Origin: Moniliophthora roreri
Lineage: Eukaryota > Basidiomycota > Agaricomycetes > Agaricales > Marasmiaceae
Assembly: GCA_001466705.2 (NCBI GenBank)
Contig: LATX02000214.1
Span: 186,001 to 250,000 of the forward strand
DNA length: 64,000 nucleotides
Reading direction: 5' to 3'
This document shows, piece by piece, positions 32,996-45,515 of the stretch. The position numbers and the translations under genes are program-made. The first letter of the stretch is position 1. Every line of letters begins with the position of its first letter. The notes beneath the pieces are model-generated. The model searched no databases, had not been told where the DNA came from, and was given only the letters and a program-made list of their open reading frames with translations.

Positions 32996-35992
32996 TATGT
33001 CTCCAGATGAAAATGGGCACTCAAGTTCCTGGCCTATTATATTGGGTGGAGTGTTTCGCGACCTCCATGACCCACTGTTCCAATCTCGAATCTCCCCCTT
33101 GCTCCCATCAGATTTTCCAAGTACAACGATACTAGGCCATTCGAACCAAGAAGCGCCGTTCTATGAACGATCCCTTCCCGACCTGGCTTTCTTGAGAAAG
33201 AAGTAGGGAGTCCCACCCAGAACCCCTTGGAAATCCTAAAATCATCGGTTGGGATTCTACTTGCGCGGGGTCGGAAGATGAGGTGGACGGCAACATGCCG
33301 TCCGATGAGGCTGTCGGCGTCTGTAGATAAATGCAAGTGAGGCCGGGTACTCATCAACAGCACTAGTCAAATTCATAAGCTAAGAACCACCAGGAACCAC
33401 GCTGTCCAACGCAGTGGGTATGGCGGGTAAAGACGGGCTACAGTAAGGTTTCACATCAAGGCTCTTGTGTAAAACGAGACGTAACGCACGATATAGCGTA
33501 TAGGCCAGGAACTCTTCAGAGGTACGCCCAGAACAAGCCACTCATCACCGTCGGTGAATCGGTGGTCCACATCATGTTGCGCCACAGGATTCATATGGCT
33601 GATCTTTCCTCCCTCCGATCCAAGGACGCTGAGATGCTTGCGGATGTAATGACTTCTGCCGGACGTCTGTGCAGCGTTAGAAGCGAGCGGAGCACCGCTC
33701 CGGACCAGTGGAACCACCGAGCAGGCGAAAGTTGCACAAAATAGAAGTTAAGCTAGGACTGAAGCCAGCAGTGCATGCTTGATTAAGCCGATTTCGTCTG
33801 GCTGTCGTCGTCGTCGTTGTCATGATCTAGGCCTGTAGCTGTCCGTTATGTGACGATGGCAAGCATGTACATAACCGCTTGCTGTCGTCTAGTCATGATC
33901 ATCACGGCAGAGCTCCGAGCCTCTCGCGTTCCCACGTTCACTCTTTTCACTCATCATATTGTTACATCTCCATCCAAAAATATCCCTCGGTACAATCCTC
34001 AAAGATGTGAAGGAAGTTGGAGGAAGCCAACAGTCCCTTTGATGAATAAGGAGGTCGGATGAACGAGGAGGGACGTCATTGTCAGGCAGCAACCACCGTG
34101 TGTGTGTGTGTGTAGTCCTGTTGAAGCCAAGGATCTAGCGAATTCACCTTTTCACAGCTCCAGTCAAGTGGAATATAGCTCGGCACTTAGGTTTAGAGGG
34201 TGAACCCTCGGCATTGGAGCTTGCCTGCAGTCATCGGAGACTACTTCTTGTCCACGAATAAATTCGGACTCGTATAAACACTGTGTGAAATGTACCAGCG
34301 CGTCAAACTACCTCTCATGGTATAGAACAATCATTAGTTGCCCTTAATAAGTGCTTATCATGCCATTTTCTGGATGCGCTACTGCATACACCGATTTCAG
34401 CCATTTTTCCTGTCAACCAAGACACTCTCCCTGATACCACAATTCAAGCCGTCACGAATTCACCGTGTCAGATATCCAAAGTTCGAAATCATCAGAGCAC
34501 GGCAAAAAAGAAAGCCGACCATGTTTCTTCACGAGGTGCTGTTCCCCATAACACCGCGATGGCACTTTGATCCCTTCAAACTTTTTGCGATTAAGGTCGC
34601 CTTCTTATGCTGGGAAATGAGAAGAAGCCGTTCATTGGCATCTTCCTGCACTATTATGAGAGCCAAGATTCGGACATAACCGGAGCAACAACGCTGGGAT
34701 GATACTTGTAGAAATCCTAAAGAAGGCATACACCCATGGTATTGTTCGGTGTTTCAAGAGGCCCTCGCCTTGGGACTGCAATTTACGCAGCTTGTTTGCC
34801 TTTGTGTCTGCATTCTGGTCAGGATAAGCCTAGCCGCTATCAGGAACAGGATTACGCGGTGCTTTGGGCAAGTACGCACGTACCTGAAAACCTCAGGACA
34901 CCCGACAAATTACATTTCCAGCTACAGTTATTACCCGGTCCTTTATACATCATATGTCCTTTATACAGTGGCCTCGGGATGGGTCATAACATCGAATTTT
35001 GCCCTCGGACTTTTTGTAAACCCAAAGAACTATCACGTATGCACAACATACTGACTCCCAGAGGTGTAAAATTGATACAGTAAAATACAGTGTCTGAAAT
35101 ACAGCTGAGAATGAGAGTAATTTGCATGCTGCAATCCCTGGATGCTGTTTCTCACTGCAAATTTTCAGTATTATCTTTTATACACCTATTAGCACTGTAA
35201 GCAATACTTTATAAGATCAGAATTATTCAATAAATACCAATCCGAATGAAGAGAGTGGAAGAGGTTGGAAGAGTCACATCACGCTTTCCTAATGGGTCGA
35301 CACAGCAATCGAGCCCGGGCATGTGGCGGACACGCAGGCAAGTCCCGGATGGATATTGGATCAGAATTTAACGTCACAGCCCCTCCATTAAGCAGTCACA
35401 CCGTCTGTGACCAGCGTATAAAGGACTCAATTTTAGCCGATAAGGCCAGATTCTACTGATTCTCTTCATCGCATACCTGTATCCCCTCTGATAATAGTTC
35501 TTACTATCTCAATTTCATATAATTACACTAGGAATTCATCTAGTCTAAACTGATTGTCTCAAAAATGTGGCCAAGTCAATTCCGAGGCACAAATAGATTT
35601 CGCTGTATAAAGGACCGGGTAATAACTGTACTTCTGTGTATCCTATCGCAATGCTAGAGGCAAATTCTCTCGCCTTCATGTGTTCTGATTCTTGATGTGT
35701 TTGAGTCGAAGCAGTGCCTCGATGTCGGGGAAGAAGTGATCTGCTCAGTTTCCCGGTGGAATTGTCAGAACGATAAAAGAGATCACAGGTCACAGGGTTA
35801 TTGATCTCAGCCGAGTACATCGCACCCAAGCTGTTCAAACTTCGAGCAGTTCCTCGCTTCCGTCTTCCTATGCGATGTTTTGCCCTGAAGTAGAACGACT
35901 CTCAGGACACGCAAACGCTCATTACTAGAATGTTCCATTTTGATCCTGTATATACCCGTTTACATGTAGTCCCGCCTTCAATACAAGGACTC
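32996..35992. other. intergenic, 3 kb without a clear gene
   Basis: Open frames at 33037-33363 and 33451-33717 (minus) and on the opposite strand of the same DNA cannot be told apart by eye. A (GT)8 microsatellite lies at 34098-34113. A 27-bp inverted repeat sits at 34923-34949 / 35605-35631, and both copies could encode a QLLPGPLY segment. Probably decayed gene fragments. Confidence 0.4.
34923..35631. repeat. 27-bp perfect inverted repeat
   Basis: TACAGTTATTACCCGGTCCT plus TTATACA at 34923-34949 is repeated in reverse at 35605-35631, with weaker similarity beyond. Translated in each outward sense, both give QLLPGPLY. Confidence 0.7.
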
Positions 35993-37585
35993 TTACAGCG
36001 CATAGCCTTCTCTTGGCTCAGCATTACGACCTACATCCGAATCCGGCTCGTCAATGGTATCAATACCCTTCTTCCCCGATGACGCCACACTCTTCGTCTG
36101 CGATACCGTCACAGACACATGGAGAGGTCGAGAAACCGAGCGTTGCAGTTCAATCTCCGTTCCAGTCTGTAATGTTACATGATTCGCTTCGACAGTCAGT
36201 CCGAGACCGGCGCGAACCATAATGAGGAGCGGTGCGAATGCCTGAATATACGAATGTGGATGTGGTGAGATGAGATCATGAAATGAGTGGTTCACATACG
36301 ATAATCTGAGGAACGCATGCTGCGAGAAGTCCAGAACCTACTGTGTTACCTGTGTGTATACACACGTTAATTGCTACGAGAGCCATGGGTATAATCAATC
36401 CGGATTCCAGCCTGAGTGTATTCAGCAGTTGAGAGACGTATGATAAGAGAGCCAGATGAAGACAGACGTCATTGAAACAAGGGTATCGTATTTTCGGTGA
36501 ATGCTCGGCGCTCCTCGGCCTACAAGCTGGTGCATGCGTCTTCTGATACTCCAGATTTTTCCGGCTGTCGTTGTTTCAGTACTGGATGTTTATGAGGGTA
36601 CAATGACAAGAGTCGCACCAATTAATAGCGTCAACATGCTGTTCGCTATCGTGTTCAAGACTATGACTGCCGTTGAGAACATCATCATCTTCCGATTATC
36701 GGTCGAGGGCACGCTTTCTATATTTCCGAACGATAACTTGGTAAAGACAGGAAGTGCAGCACTGTAGACTCCTGTAGAAATTGGAATATTTCAGTGAGAC
36801 ATGCATGGACGCGTTGAAGATCAACCAACCAATGTCTGCGAGAATGATAATCAGTGGCGCGACGAGAATCTTCCAACTTCGGTTGTATATCATGTAACAC
36901 CGATGAACCTAAGAGATTTAGGTGAGCAACGCCCCCGGTAGAGATGGACGCGGCGTACGAGGATGAAAAAAGCGGTGAAGCTGACAACTTCAACGTGAGA
37001 TCCGTGCGACACCCAAGGTCATCCATATAGACTTACTCGATCAATTGAAGCCCGACATATGTGATTATGCTGCAGGATTTGCGACGAGATAAGATCAGGA
37101 CGCACAGAAGAAAGAAAATGTCTGACTTGCAGGCGCGTAGGTCTATACCTCCAGTCAAACTTGTCCCGGATGGCGGCAGCGTTTGCGGGTTGTCCGAGGA
37201 TGCAGTTGCGTTTGATGATTGCATTGCCAACTGCGTCAAATTGCTGATTTGTAAGAGTTGGCCGACGATCAGTGCTGTTGTAACTACAGCGAGCATGGTT
37301 GCCAGCGCAAAAAGAATGGTAGCAGAGATGAACTGGAACGCGGTAGTCCTATTCAGACCCCTGCGTTGGTGAAGAAGGAAGATGCTAGTGCCGTATAGAA
37401 CAATATTGCAACCTGAGTAAAGGCCAAGGTGTAGGTCACCAGGATCACAAGGGAAGAGACGAAGATTTACCATAGAGAAGTATCTGGGACTGAGAATAAG
37501 CGGAAGTTAGTAGCAGGCCCACAGAGATGAAGTCGTAGCGTACCCATCCAGTGAAGAAGATGACGACGAATGGGGTGGATGCCAT
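35993..37585 (-). CDS. seven-TM family protein M2
   Basis: Ten exons (37585-37544, 37489-37471, 37412-37127, 37070-37038, 36980-36959, 36908-36830, 36771-36619, 36564-36468, 36411-36300, 36241-35993) join in phase to 363 aa. Segments include FFTGW-SQILLYG, IFLLHQRRG, ISATILFALATMLAVVTT, a Ser/Asn-rich loop ending TGGIDLRAC, ITYVGLQLI, VHRCYMIYNRSWKILVAPLI, NTIANSMLTLLIG, ESGLIIPMALVAI and FAPLLIMVRAGLGLTVE. The 90-aa tail is polar with SVTVSQTKSVASSG. It is the near-twin of M5 (same exon lengths except three bases) in opposite orientation. The 22-nt exon 5 was found because the reading frame fails without it in all five copies. Confidence 0.88.
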
Positions 37586-38537
37586 AGGTGATAATAGGAA
37601 GAGTCAAAGGATGCCAAGTCAGGTTGAACTGGAGATATGCATATAATATATCTGGTCAGGAGAAACCGAGTCCTGAAAACGCCAGTTTTGGCACTGCGGG
37701 AATGGCGTGCTGTCTGCATTGGACGTGATTCCACACCAATTTCCGCCTTCTAGAGTATTGACTTCTACCCTGGACCCACCCTGTCATTCTTTCAAGTTCC
37801 TGAATCATGTTGTCACAACGGTGATCATATCCAGTGTTATTATTTTAGGAGAGCCATCGATTCGATCCGAACAAGGCCAGGACACCAGTAGAGACTCTGA
37901 GAGTGTGCCACCGACGTAGTCTTTTGGGTGACAGTGGATTTAACCACCGCCAGAAAGAACCGAAATCGTTGACGCACCTTTCACTTGACTGCAGCCTCGC
38001 AGCTTTCCTGGCCTTTGGCCATAATTGCTACGTTCCTTCCCAAATAACGAAGTCCCGGACAAGCCGGGATTGGATTGCCAAGAGACAAGCTGAGTAACGC
38101 GACATTCGGAGTTCGGACGTGGCAGCCCGGGACGTGTGAAATGCTTACTTCATACATATCCGATGCTTTCTTCACTGCCAACACAGACAGCCTCTCAGGT
38201 CGAATCTCCATAACTTGTTTGATGCAAGTCCTCGTCGACAGGACCGCTACAAATCCTGTTATAAGGATACACCATCAAACAGGTCACTGCTCGTGATGGA
38301 TACATACATCAACACCATCTGCCAAGTATCGTTAATTGATCCGTCCCAGCGTATATATAAAGCATGTCCTTCATTAGAGATAGAGGAAGTGCTTCGCGAC
38401 CCAGTTTCAAGGGCTACCATTAGTCATTGATGGTCACTTTTTCCGTTTTCCTCTCCTCATTGACACTAGAACCTCCGAGGATCTGATCAGACGCCAGGGC
38501 GAAGGGACACAGCTCGGATCGAGTGCCAAGGTCGTAA
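37586..38537. other. divergent spacer M2 / M3
   Basis: Shared upstream region of M2 (minus) and M3 (plus). No gene recognised. Confidence 0.4.
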
Positions 38538-40020
38538 ATGTCCAGCCAAATATTACTCTTTTTCAAGGGTTGGGTACGTTTCTTGATGTCCGAATGCTCT
38601 GCTAGTCCTTAATAACACTCATACAGGCACAGATACTACTTTACGGTGCGCGTTTGCTCACTAACATTTGCCTCGAAATCATCCCCTCAACTTTTATTTC
38701 AGGCTTCAATGTCATCCTCTTTAGCATCAGTATGTTCTTGCTCCGACGACGCGGAGAGAAGCAAAACACCGGCTTTCACATCATTTCTACCATCGTTTTA
38801 TTCGGTTTCGCTACAGTCACGGCTGTAGTTACAACAGTCGTAGTAGTCGCGGAAGTGATGTACCGGGGTGGGGAGATGCCGCCTGTTAATGTGTACGTGT
38901 GCAGGTGAGCAGCCAGAATAAGAGGATGGCCTTTATTCGCTAACTGTTCTGATCTTCAAAGCGTCATCATCTATGTGAATCTCCAGCTTGTGGAGTACGA
39001 TCTTCCTCACCCATCGAGCTGAGGACCGTAGCTAACCAGACATTTGTTAGTCTGACAGCACTAACGATTCTGGTGGGTACCTGATAAGTCCTGATTTTTA
39101 ACTTCTCATATGTGAACGACTCGGACAGGTTCATCGTGCTTATAACATTTGGCATGGCCGCTGGAAGATTCTCCTCGTGCCAGTGGTTCTCATCGTAGCC
39201 GATACTGGTAGGTCATCTACTCCACGACTACTTAATAGCGCTAAACTGGGGCCTGGGAAGGTTTGTATTATACCGAAATACACTCAAATCTAGAGGTACC
39301 CTTTGGTGGCGGTACCGATATCGAAAAAAGCGCAGAGATACTTCGCAAATCGCTACCACTCACCATATCCGCTATTGTTGTGAATCTGCTAGCAAATGGG
39401 ATGTTGACTGGGTTAATTGGTGTGTGGTTCGCCACCTTCTCGCTCCTTGTTCAGGTTTACCCTACGTAGCTGGCAGAATATGGTGGCATACGAAACAAAT
39501 CCGGGAATCATTAGGACCCAGGGGAGCGAAACGGACGTCAAGATATAATCATATTATTGCCATGACGTACGGCCTTTCGTTTGCGCCGAGATTGCGCCCT
39601 GAATGACCTTTGTTGCTAGATTGGAATCAGGGATGATCATACCCATATACCTCATCTTACTTGGTCTTTTTAGTGTCCGAGGCAATGTCCAGGTTATGCA
39701 GCTACTATCATCTATGTGGCCTCAGGTCATCGTAGGTGTTCCATCCTTCCTCTACTTGACGTTTGTCTTATAGTATATACCGTTCACAGGCTATCGCACC
39801 GCTTCTCATTGTCGTCCGAGCAGGTCTGGGATTGTCAATGGATTCCGCTTATCTCACGACGCAGGATCCAGCTTCGATTCATGAAAATGCCGGGGAATCT
39901 AGAGTATCTCACTCCCGCCTTTCTCACGTTGTGACGATACCCCAGCCAGAGACGGATTTGGTCCCAGAAGAATCGATTGACATTGAGATGCGTTCGAGTG
40001 AAAAGAGGGAGGCAGCATAA
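38538..40020 (+). CDS. seven-TM family protein M3
   Basis: Ten exons (38538-38573, 38627-38645, 38703-38904, 38962-38994, 39051-39072, 39129-39207, 39261-39419, 39470-39566, 39620-39731, 39790-40020) join in phase to 329 aa. Membrane segments: QILLYG-FNVILFSISMFLL, IISTIVLFGFATVTAVVTTV, IIYVNLQLV plus the 7-aa exon LTALTIL, HRAYNIWHGRWKILLVPVVL, LPLTISAIVVNLLANGMLTG, ESGMIIPIYLILLGLF and IAPLLIVVRAGLGLS. The loop between TM2 and TM3 is much shorter than in M2 and M5. The tail holds ESIDIEMRSSEKRE, close to the tail motif DADIEMNAVKR of M4, so M3 and M4 share a subtype and lie in tandem. Confidence 0.87.
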
Positions 40021-41610
40021 TATACGTGTTTGATACCCGTGGATGTAAAGTAGTACTCGAAGAGGACATAAAAAGTACCTGGTGTCGTAGGCGAAGGATA
40101 GATAGATAGATAAGGATCCGATCCGATCCGCCGGGCAACCGGTGTCTCGCTCTCTCTTGACCCAGTCTTGGACGGGATGCTACAATTTGGACACTAGATG
40201 CTGGTGTTTGCAGTTTTAGTGCGTTTTCATTCTGTCTTTTTAGAACGAGCAATCAATAATTTCTTAACAGTTTAGATTAGCTGCAAATCCAAAATGAAAC
40301 GTGTGCAATACTAGCCATGGCTCTCACTGAAAAAACCCAATTTTTCGCGGATAGAATAGGAATGGTCCTCATGACCAGTTTGGCAAGGTGTCCTCGATGT
40401 CCAAACGCAGTCTTTCTGAGCAAGCAGCAGAAGCTTGGAGAAATACGACGAGTCACATTCTGTTGCGTTTTTCACCATGGAGCGGGGTTGTGCCACGCGC
40501 ATGATACAAGCTGTCGAAGTAGGGATGGGCTGTATACTTGAAGGTAAAATTGCGCAGGAAAGCTGGTATAAGGAGACCAATAGTTCCAGGTGCGTTTTCA
40601 TAGTGCTTATTGATGATCAGGTGCTGACAATCAGCCCTAGTGCTTCGCAGCGACTCGGCAGCATCCCTATCATTTTTGAGAGTTCTCCCGATATCACCCA
40701 CTCGAGCTAGTAAACTCATTGCCACATCATCTCCTTTGGCTGTTGAGGGTTCAACTCTCGACGTTTGTGATTTTCACGACGGTGTGTCTGGATACGGTCA
40801 TTTTAGGACCTTATGTGATGCTGAGAGAAGAAGGTGGACGAGGAGTATCGTCGTCATTGAGGGGAAACTGCACGGGATGATCACGGTTCTCTTGATCGTC
40901 GTCACGGTATGGCTTGTGGGGAGGTTCTCGAAACTTGCCTGTGATTTTGCTTCACGTTTGCTCCGTTTACTGACCGAGTCTTTGCCCTTTTAGGCCAAAT
41001 CTCCCACTATGGTATCACTTTGCCAGCGAATGTCCAGAATTATCGTCCTCGAACATGATCATCTTGCGAGCGTATCATCCATCAATCAAGGTAACACAGT
41101 TATCGTTCTGCTGGCTTCCTTCGGTCTGATACGTTTCTTAAAAACTCGACATTCGGTAGCTAATGAATTCACCGGTATTATGTCCCTTCGCCCGATACCA
41201 ATATCTTCCTCGTCCAGGGTGCAAGCGGTGACTGAACGCATGATACGGAAAATGAAGTGGCCGTCTCTCGACATCGATTGGGCGCGGCGGTTCGGTGTCC
41301 TTTTGGCCCGAACTTGTATAGCTTACCGCATCATAGCACTGCATTCCAGTCCCATTTTCGAACGCACACGAATCGGCGGTCGTTATTGATCAGGCGCAGT
41401 ATCGACGCAGTATGGTATTATTAGGCACCGACTGTTCTAGGACTTTCGCAGGGTATTCCCCTGGTTTTTATGATGCGAAGAACCGACCCGAGATGATGGT
41501 TTCCTTGGGATTGGCAAGAAAGTATAAATGAGCAATGGAGAAATCTGAATGGGTACCCCATTTTCCGTTGTTACCGTCATCGTCGTCGAACGACTCAAAA
41601 ACTAGGCAGC
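40021..41610. other. intergenic, unassigned open frames
   Basis: Short microsatellites: GATA units at 40098-40113 and GATCC units at 40115-40130. A 126-codon plus-strand frame at 41009-41389 has no recognisable domain. No complete M-family exon series seen. Confidence 0.35.
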
Positions 41611-43104
41611 ATGTCTCAATTGTCTTCAACACTGAGTTTGCTCTTCTTTACGGGATGGGTAAGTGTTCTTCTATAGGTTCTAATTTTCTCCCGCCTCATA
41701 AAACATGTTTATACAGTCCCAGATTATGCTCTATGGTAGCCGACTCTGAACGCCTCGTTCTCTGGACAATATTCTCACTTTATCTCACGTTCTCAGGCTT
41801 CAACGCGGTCCTTTTTGGCGTGTCTATAGTTCTTCTGCAACATCGGAAAGGCATGAATGGGGCGGGCTTCTTATTCCTCTTTATTTCCACGATCTTTCTA
41901 TTTATTTTTGTGACCATCTCGGCGATGACCACCACCGTGTTGCTGTACGGGGAGATTAGACAGCTGAGCTCAGTATTAATGCAAGACGCAGAGGGGACTG
42001 GTGGTATTAACCTGCGGGACTGCACGTACGTCTAGACCATTACTCAACGGAAATAGCTGTTAACTGCTGTTTCATAGTATCCTTATATATGTCAGTCTTC
42101 AACTGGTCGAGTGAGTCATTACCTTGATAGAGGGGACTCGTTCTGACCTTGTATTGGCAGCCTCACAACGTTCATAGTTCTGGTTGGTCCAACTTGCCCA
42201 CTAAGCCGATCCCATATTCATGAAAAGCTATCCAGGCATATAGGTGCTATAATATATGGAATCATGACTGGAGGCCAATTGTTCTACCATCATTAATGAT
42301 ACTAGCAGAAACAGGTCAGCATTCGCGTCGCCCAAAACCTCATTCTCACTCATACGCGTTTAGTGATATACTACATCGAGGTTCCCATACTACTAAAAAC
42401 ACCGTTCGGTGGAGGAATGGACCGCCAAACCAATGCCGACACTCTTCGTCTAACAAGAGATTTCACGGCGGCTGTAGCCGTTCTCAACATCGTTGCAAAC
42501 GGTACATTGACTTTACTCATCGGTGAGTCTCACCTCGGCTCAATGGTACGTATTCTGAGGCCTAGCGTTCGCATCAGCTGGGAAAATCTGGTGGTCCCGA
42601 AAAAAGATCAAAAGCTTTGTGCGACAAGAGCGGAACGCTGGGTTGCGCAAGTATAATCAGGTTATCGCCACCACGTGTGTCTGGCTTCTTTTTTAGGCTC
42701 TCATAGGCACTTAACCTAATATCATTTCCAGATTGGAATCAGGATTGATAGCGCCAGCGTACCTGGTCGTACTCGGCGTGTATAGCATCCGAGCAGATAG
42801 TCAGTGGAACGTTTTGGTGTCCACACTGGCCCCGCAGGTTCTTGTGAGTCACATTCAGGCTGTACTCGGCCGTGTACGCCTTTCTTACTCCCTTTTATAA
42901 TAACAGGCAATGGCGCCGCTCTTGATTACAGTCCGTGCCGGCTTAGGAATATCTATCGAAAATACGAAGTCTCAAGCGTCGGGAACGACACTTTCATCTG
43001 ACGATCATACGGCATCCCGTCAAACGGCTCACCGTATTTCGAGACCGCGGGTCGATTCGGATGCAGATATCGAGATGAATGCGGTTAAACGACAGGGACT
43101 TTGA
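41611..43104 (+). CDS. seven-TM family protein M4
   Basis: Ten exons (41611-41658, 41717-41735, 41797-42025, 42079-42111, 42161-42182, 42236-42314, 42364-42522, 42578-42674, 42732-42843, 42907-43104) join in phase to 331 aa. Segments: LLFFTGW-SQIMLYG-FNAVLF, FLFLFISTIFLFIFVTISAM, ILIYVSLQLVD plus LTTFIVL, YRCYNIWNHDWRPIVLPSLM, VAVLNIVANGTLTLLIG, ESGLIAPAYLVVLGVY and MAPLLITVRAGLGIS. A basic loop (GKIWWSRKKIKSFVRQERN) between TM5 and TM6 is probably cytosolic. Tail ends DADIEMNAVKRQGL. It lies 0.7 kb from the Ph2/Ph3 pheromone pair. Function unknown. Confidence 0.88.
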
Positions 43105-43778
43105 AGGATGTATTATTACCTGTTAACTGTAGATTATTGATTATTGATAGGCAGTGTACGACTGAGCTAGTAGCAACTAAGAATGGGATACCCCATACAA
43201 TATCAGACGACTTGGTGTTCAACGAGAGGTGTGGGATCGAGTCATGATTCAGCTACTGATACAACAAGATAGTAATAGAGAATATGTACAACAGGAAGGG
43301 TCGAAATGGTGGAGTTACGCTTCATCGCCAGCACGAAACGATGGTAAAATGAGGGTGTTCCCGCAGTATTGATCTGGCAACCACGGAAGGGAATAGATAA
43401 ACCAGATCATCTGTCGAAGTTGATCCGGGGCCGAATAACAATACTACACTACGCCTATTCACCGTATTAGCTCTCTGTGAAGTCGCAAATCAGTAGAAAT
43501 CCTTACGAATCCGGTTTCTGATAAGTTAAGATTTCCAATAAAAAATAAAAGAATTGTGGACCTGACGTCGCAAGTACGGCTTTCAGGGATGGGGTATATT
43601 TGCCGATGGGTGTAGGAAAGGTTGCGCAAACTGTGTTCAAGGAAATAAGCGATTAGAGAAGTGAGGAAGACAAGGAAACTCACGGTTGAATGTCATTCAG
43701 GGTAAGGTTTTGTAAGGTTTACGGGTCTGCGCGCGGCCCTGGTCAATAGGACGTGCCAGATAATAAAAGACGCATACG
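43105..43778. other. intergenic M4 / Ph2, convergent
   Basis: No gene seen; lies between the stop of M4 and the stop of Ph2. Confidence 0.4.
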
Positions 43779-43943
43779 TTATGAGATGACACAGTACAGG
43801 TTGGTGCTACCATCGTATCTTTCCTCGTTCACCGGGATGGATATTGGGGAAGACTCGGGCTCGTGACTCGAGGAAGATGTGACGCCGAAGCCGATTTCCG
43901 CTGAATCGATGGTAAGAGTGTCGAATGTGATGAAGGTATCCAT
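43779..43943 (-). CDS. pheromone precursor Ph2
   Basis: 54-aa single-exon frame ending LYCVIS-stop (CaaX box). The start MDTFITFDTL matches the other precursors. IPVNEER directly precedes the predicted mature part YDGSTNLYC, giving the usual Glu-Arg cleavage site nine residues before the farnesylated Cys. Divergent from Ph3, 406 bp away. The ATG at 43943 was preferred over an upstream frame start because it restores the family N-terminus and normal precursor length. Confidence 0.93.
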   Translation of the reverse strand: MDTFITFDTLTIDSAEIGFGVTSSSSHEPESSPISIPVNEERYDGSTNLYCVIS

Positions 43944-44349
43944 GGCTCGGATAGTTGAAGGTTTAAGGGCGGGACTTTGGAAGTAATAGATTATATGCGC
44001 GAACAATACATGGATTATATGCGCGACAGAACAATACAGAGAAACATTAGTCACATGTTTCTTAGGTCTGCATTGTGGTGTAAATCAGGAAGGCCAACAA
44101 CCGCGGGCCCGCACAGAACAATAAGACAAATAAGACCAAACAATCCACACGCGTTGTTTTTCTTCGAATCTCAGCTTAGTCTCAGACTGAGACGTACCTA
44201 AACATGACACCCAAACATGACACGCAGTTCGTATTGTCCTTCCAATTGAGTGGCACTATAAAAATTCGCTTGTCGAAGACCTATCTGAATTATCCCTCTT
44301 CCCGCCTGCTATTCAACAACCTATACGCTCCTTACCCCCGCTAGGTACT
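43944..44349. promoter_or_regulatory. divergent promoter Ph2 / Ph3
   Basis: Holds GAACAATA three times on the plus strand (44001-44008, 44029-44036, 44116-44123), a tandem GATTATATGCGCGA pair (43989-44002 and 44013-44026), and a TATA box TATAAAAA at 44257-44264, 86-93 bp before the Ph3 ATG. The octamer density points to a regulator site, most likely an HMG-box mating factor (inference). Confidence 0.6.
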
Positions 44350-44502
44350 ATGGACTCATTCTCAACGCTGGATACACTTCTTCATCTTGAAGAGGAGGAG
44401 GCGTTTACAACCCCAGCATACGATGGTGAACAGTCTACTATACCGGTCAACGAAGAGCGTCCTGGTACCGGTATTCAGACCGCGTACTGCGTCATCTCAT
44501 AG
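44350..44502 (+). CDS. pheromone precursor Ph3
   Basis: 50-aa single-exon frame ending AYCVIS-stop, too short for common ORF cut-offs. Start MDSFSTLDTL; acidic middle LEEEEAF; then IPVNEER, identical to Ph2, followed by the predicted mature part PGTGIQTAYC. Sister gene of Ph2: the precursor half is conserved while the mature peptide differs, as expected when specificity is under diversifying selection. TATA box 86-93 bp upstream. Confidence 0.93.
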   Translation: MDSFSTLDTLLHLEEEEAFTTPAYDGEQSTIPVNEERPGTGIQTAYCVIS

Positions 44503-45265
44503 CCTAGTAAGTGCCCCCTTCTACTCTGAGTCGATTGCAACGACTCTAACCTTCCCTTTGAGACATCGGGCGTCCACCACGCTTGATGTATGGAACGCCG
44601 AATTGAACGAATGTCCTCTATATATAAGGTGGGTGATTGCCCCGGGCGTGTTGATCTTTCCTGCCACGACTTAATGGGAATCTTATATATAGGGTTTCGC
44701 AACCATTATACTCAGCCATGGATACCCGATTTATCGCTTTTTTATTCGCTTTCTTGTTGCTTTTTACATTTATTTTCTATTTAAGAGGGTCCTTCGTATT
44801 TCATTGCCCTGATTTCCATGTATAACTACTACTTCCTTTTCTCCCTGGTGATCAAGCTTCTCCTGGTCGAGCAAATACCTTGCAATGACAGCGTTTGCTG
44901 GTCAACGTACTTAGTCTACTCATGTATTGTTCTCAACGGGAATTCAAAGTTGACACTCGTACGATATATATCAAGAAAAGCGGACCCAGTGCGGGGTTCG
45001 TTCCTTCCATGCTTGAGGCTTGAAGCTTGAAGCTTTGAAGGTCAGCGCTGAGCTTTGTCAATGACTAGGGGTAGTAGTCTTTATTCCCTCTAGTTGTCCA
45101 ATTGCGCACTGTACATACTCGCAAACTTTGCAGTTCCAACTTCATCTGTCGTGTGCTGACTCGCAACTGAGAAAACTCTAGGTTGGATTCGGGGGCGAGC
45201 GAAGCTCGACCGGAACGCGGAGGGAACGCGGCGGGATCACCGTCCTCCACCTTTGTGTCCCACCA
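44503..45265. other. intergenic
   Basis: No gene seen. The last part holds a 16-bp tandem duplication (CCACCTTTGTGTCCCA at 45247-45262 and 45263-45278) overlapping the outer end of the inverted-repeat element. Confidence 0.4.
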
Positions 45266-45515
45266 CCTTTGTGTCCCAGGTATCGGAACTGATAAGACGC
45301 CAGGAACGGGCTTTACCTGGCGTCGGATCAGACTGATTCTGTGCGGAAATTAGGCGCACCTCGTTGCACCTCTCCTCTGCCCTCCATCGCACCTCTCTCA
45401 CATCGCCTCAGACCTCTCCAAGTCATCACGTTCCCCCTTGGACCGCCTGCCGGTGTCCACTTCCGGCGACAGTGACTCATCATCGGCCCTTCAACTTCAA
45501 CCATCAATCACACGG
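45266..45515 (+). repeat. left terminal inverted repeat
   Basis: Outer 250 bp, pairing almost base for base with 48200-48449. Contains an imperfect inner palindrome around the GACGCCAG / CTGGCGTC words. Confidence 0.8.

Noticed and set aside
33037..33717. Possible secreted-protein exons on the minus strand
   Set aside because: Equally plausible frames run on the opposite strand, and no splice-consistent start could be built.
41009..41389. 126-codon plus-strand open frame
   Set aside because: No domain, no paralogue in the window and no start context; left as unassigned.
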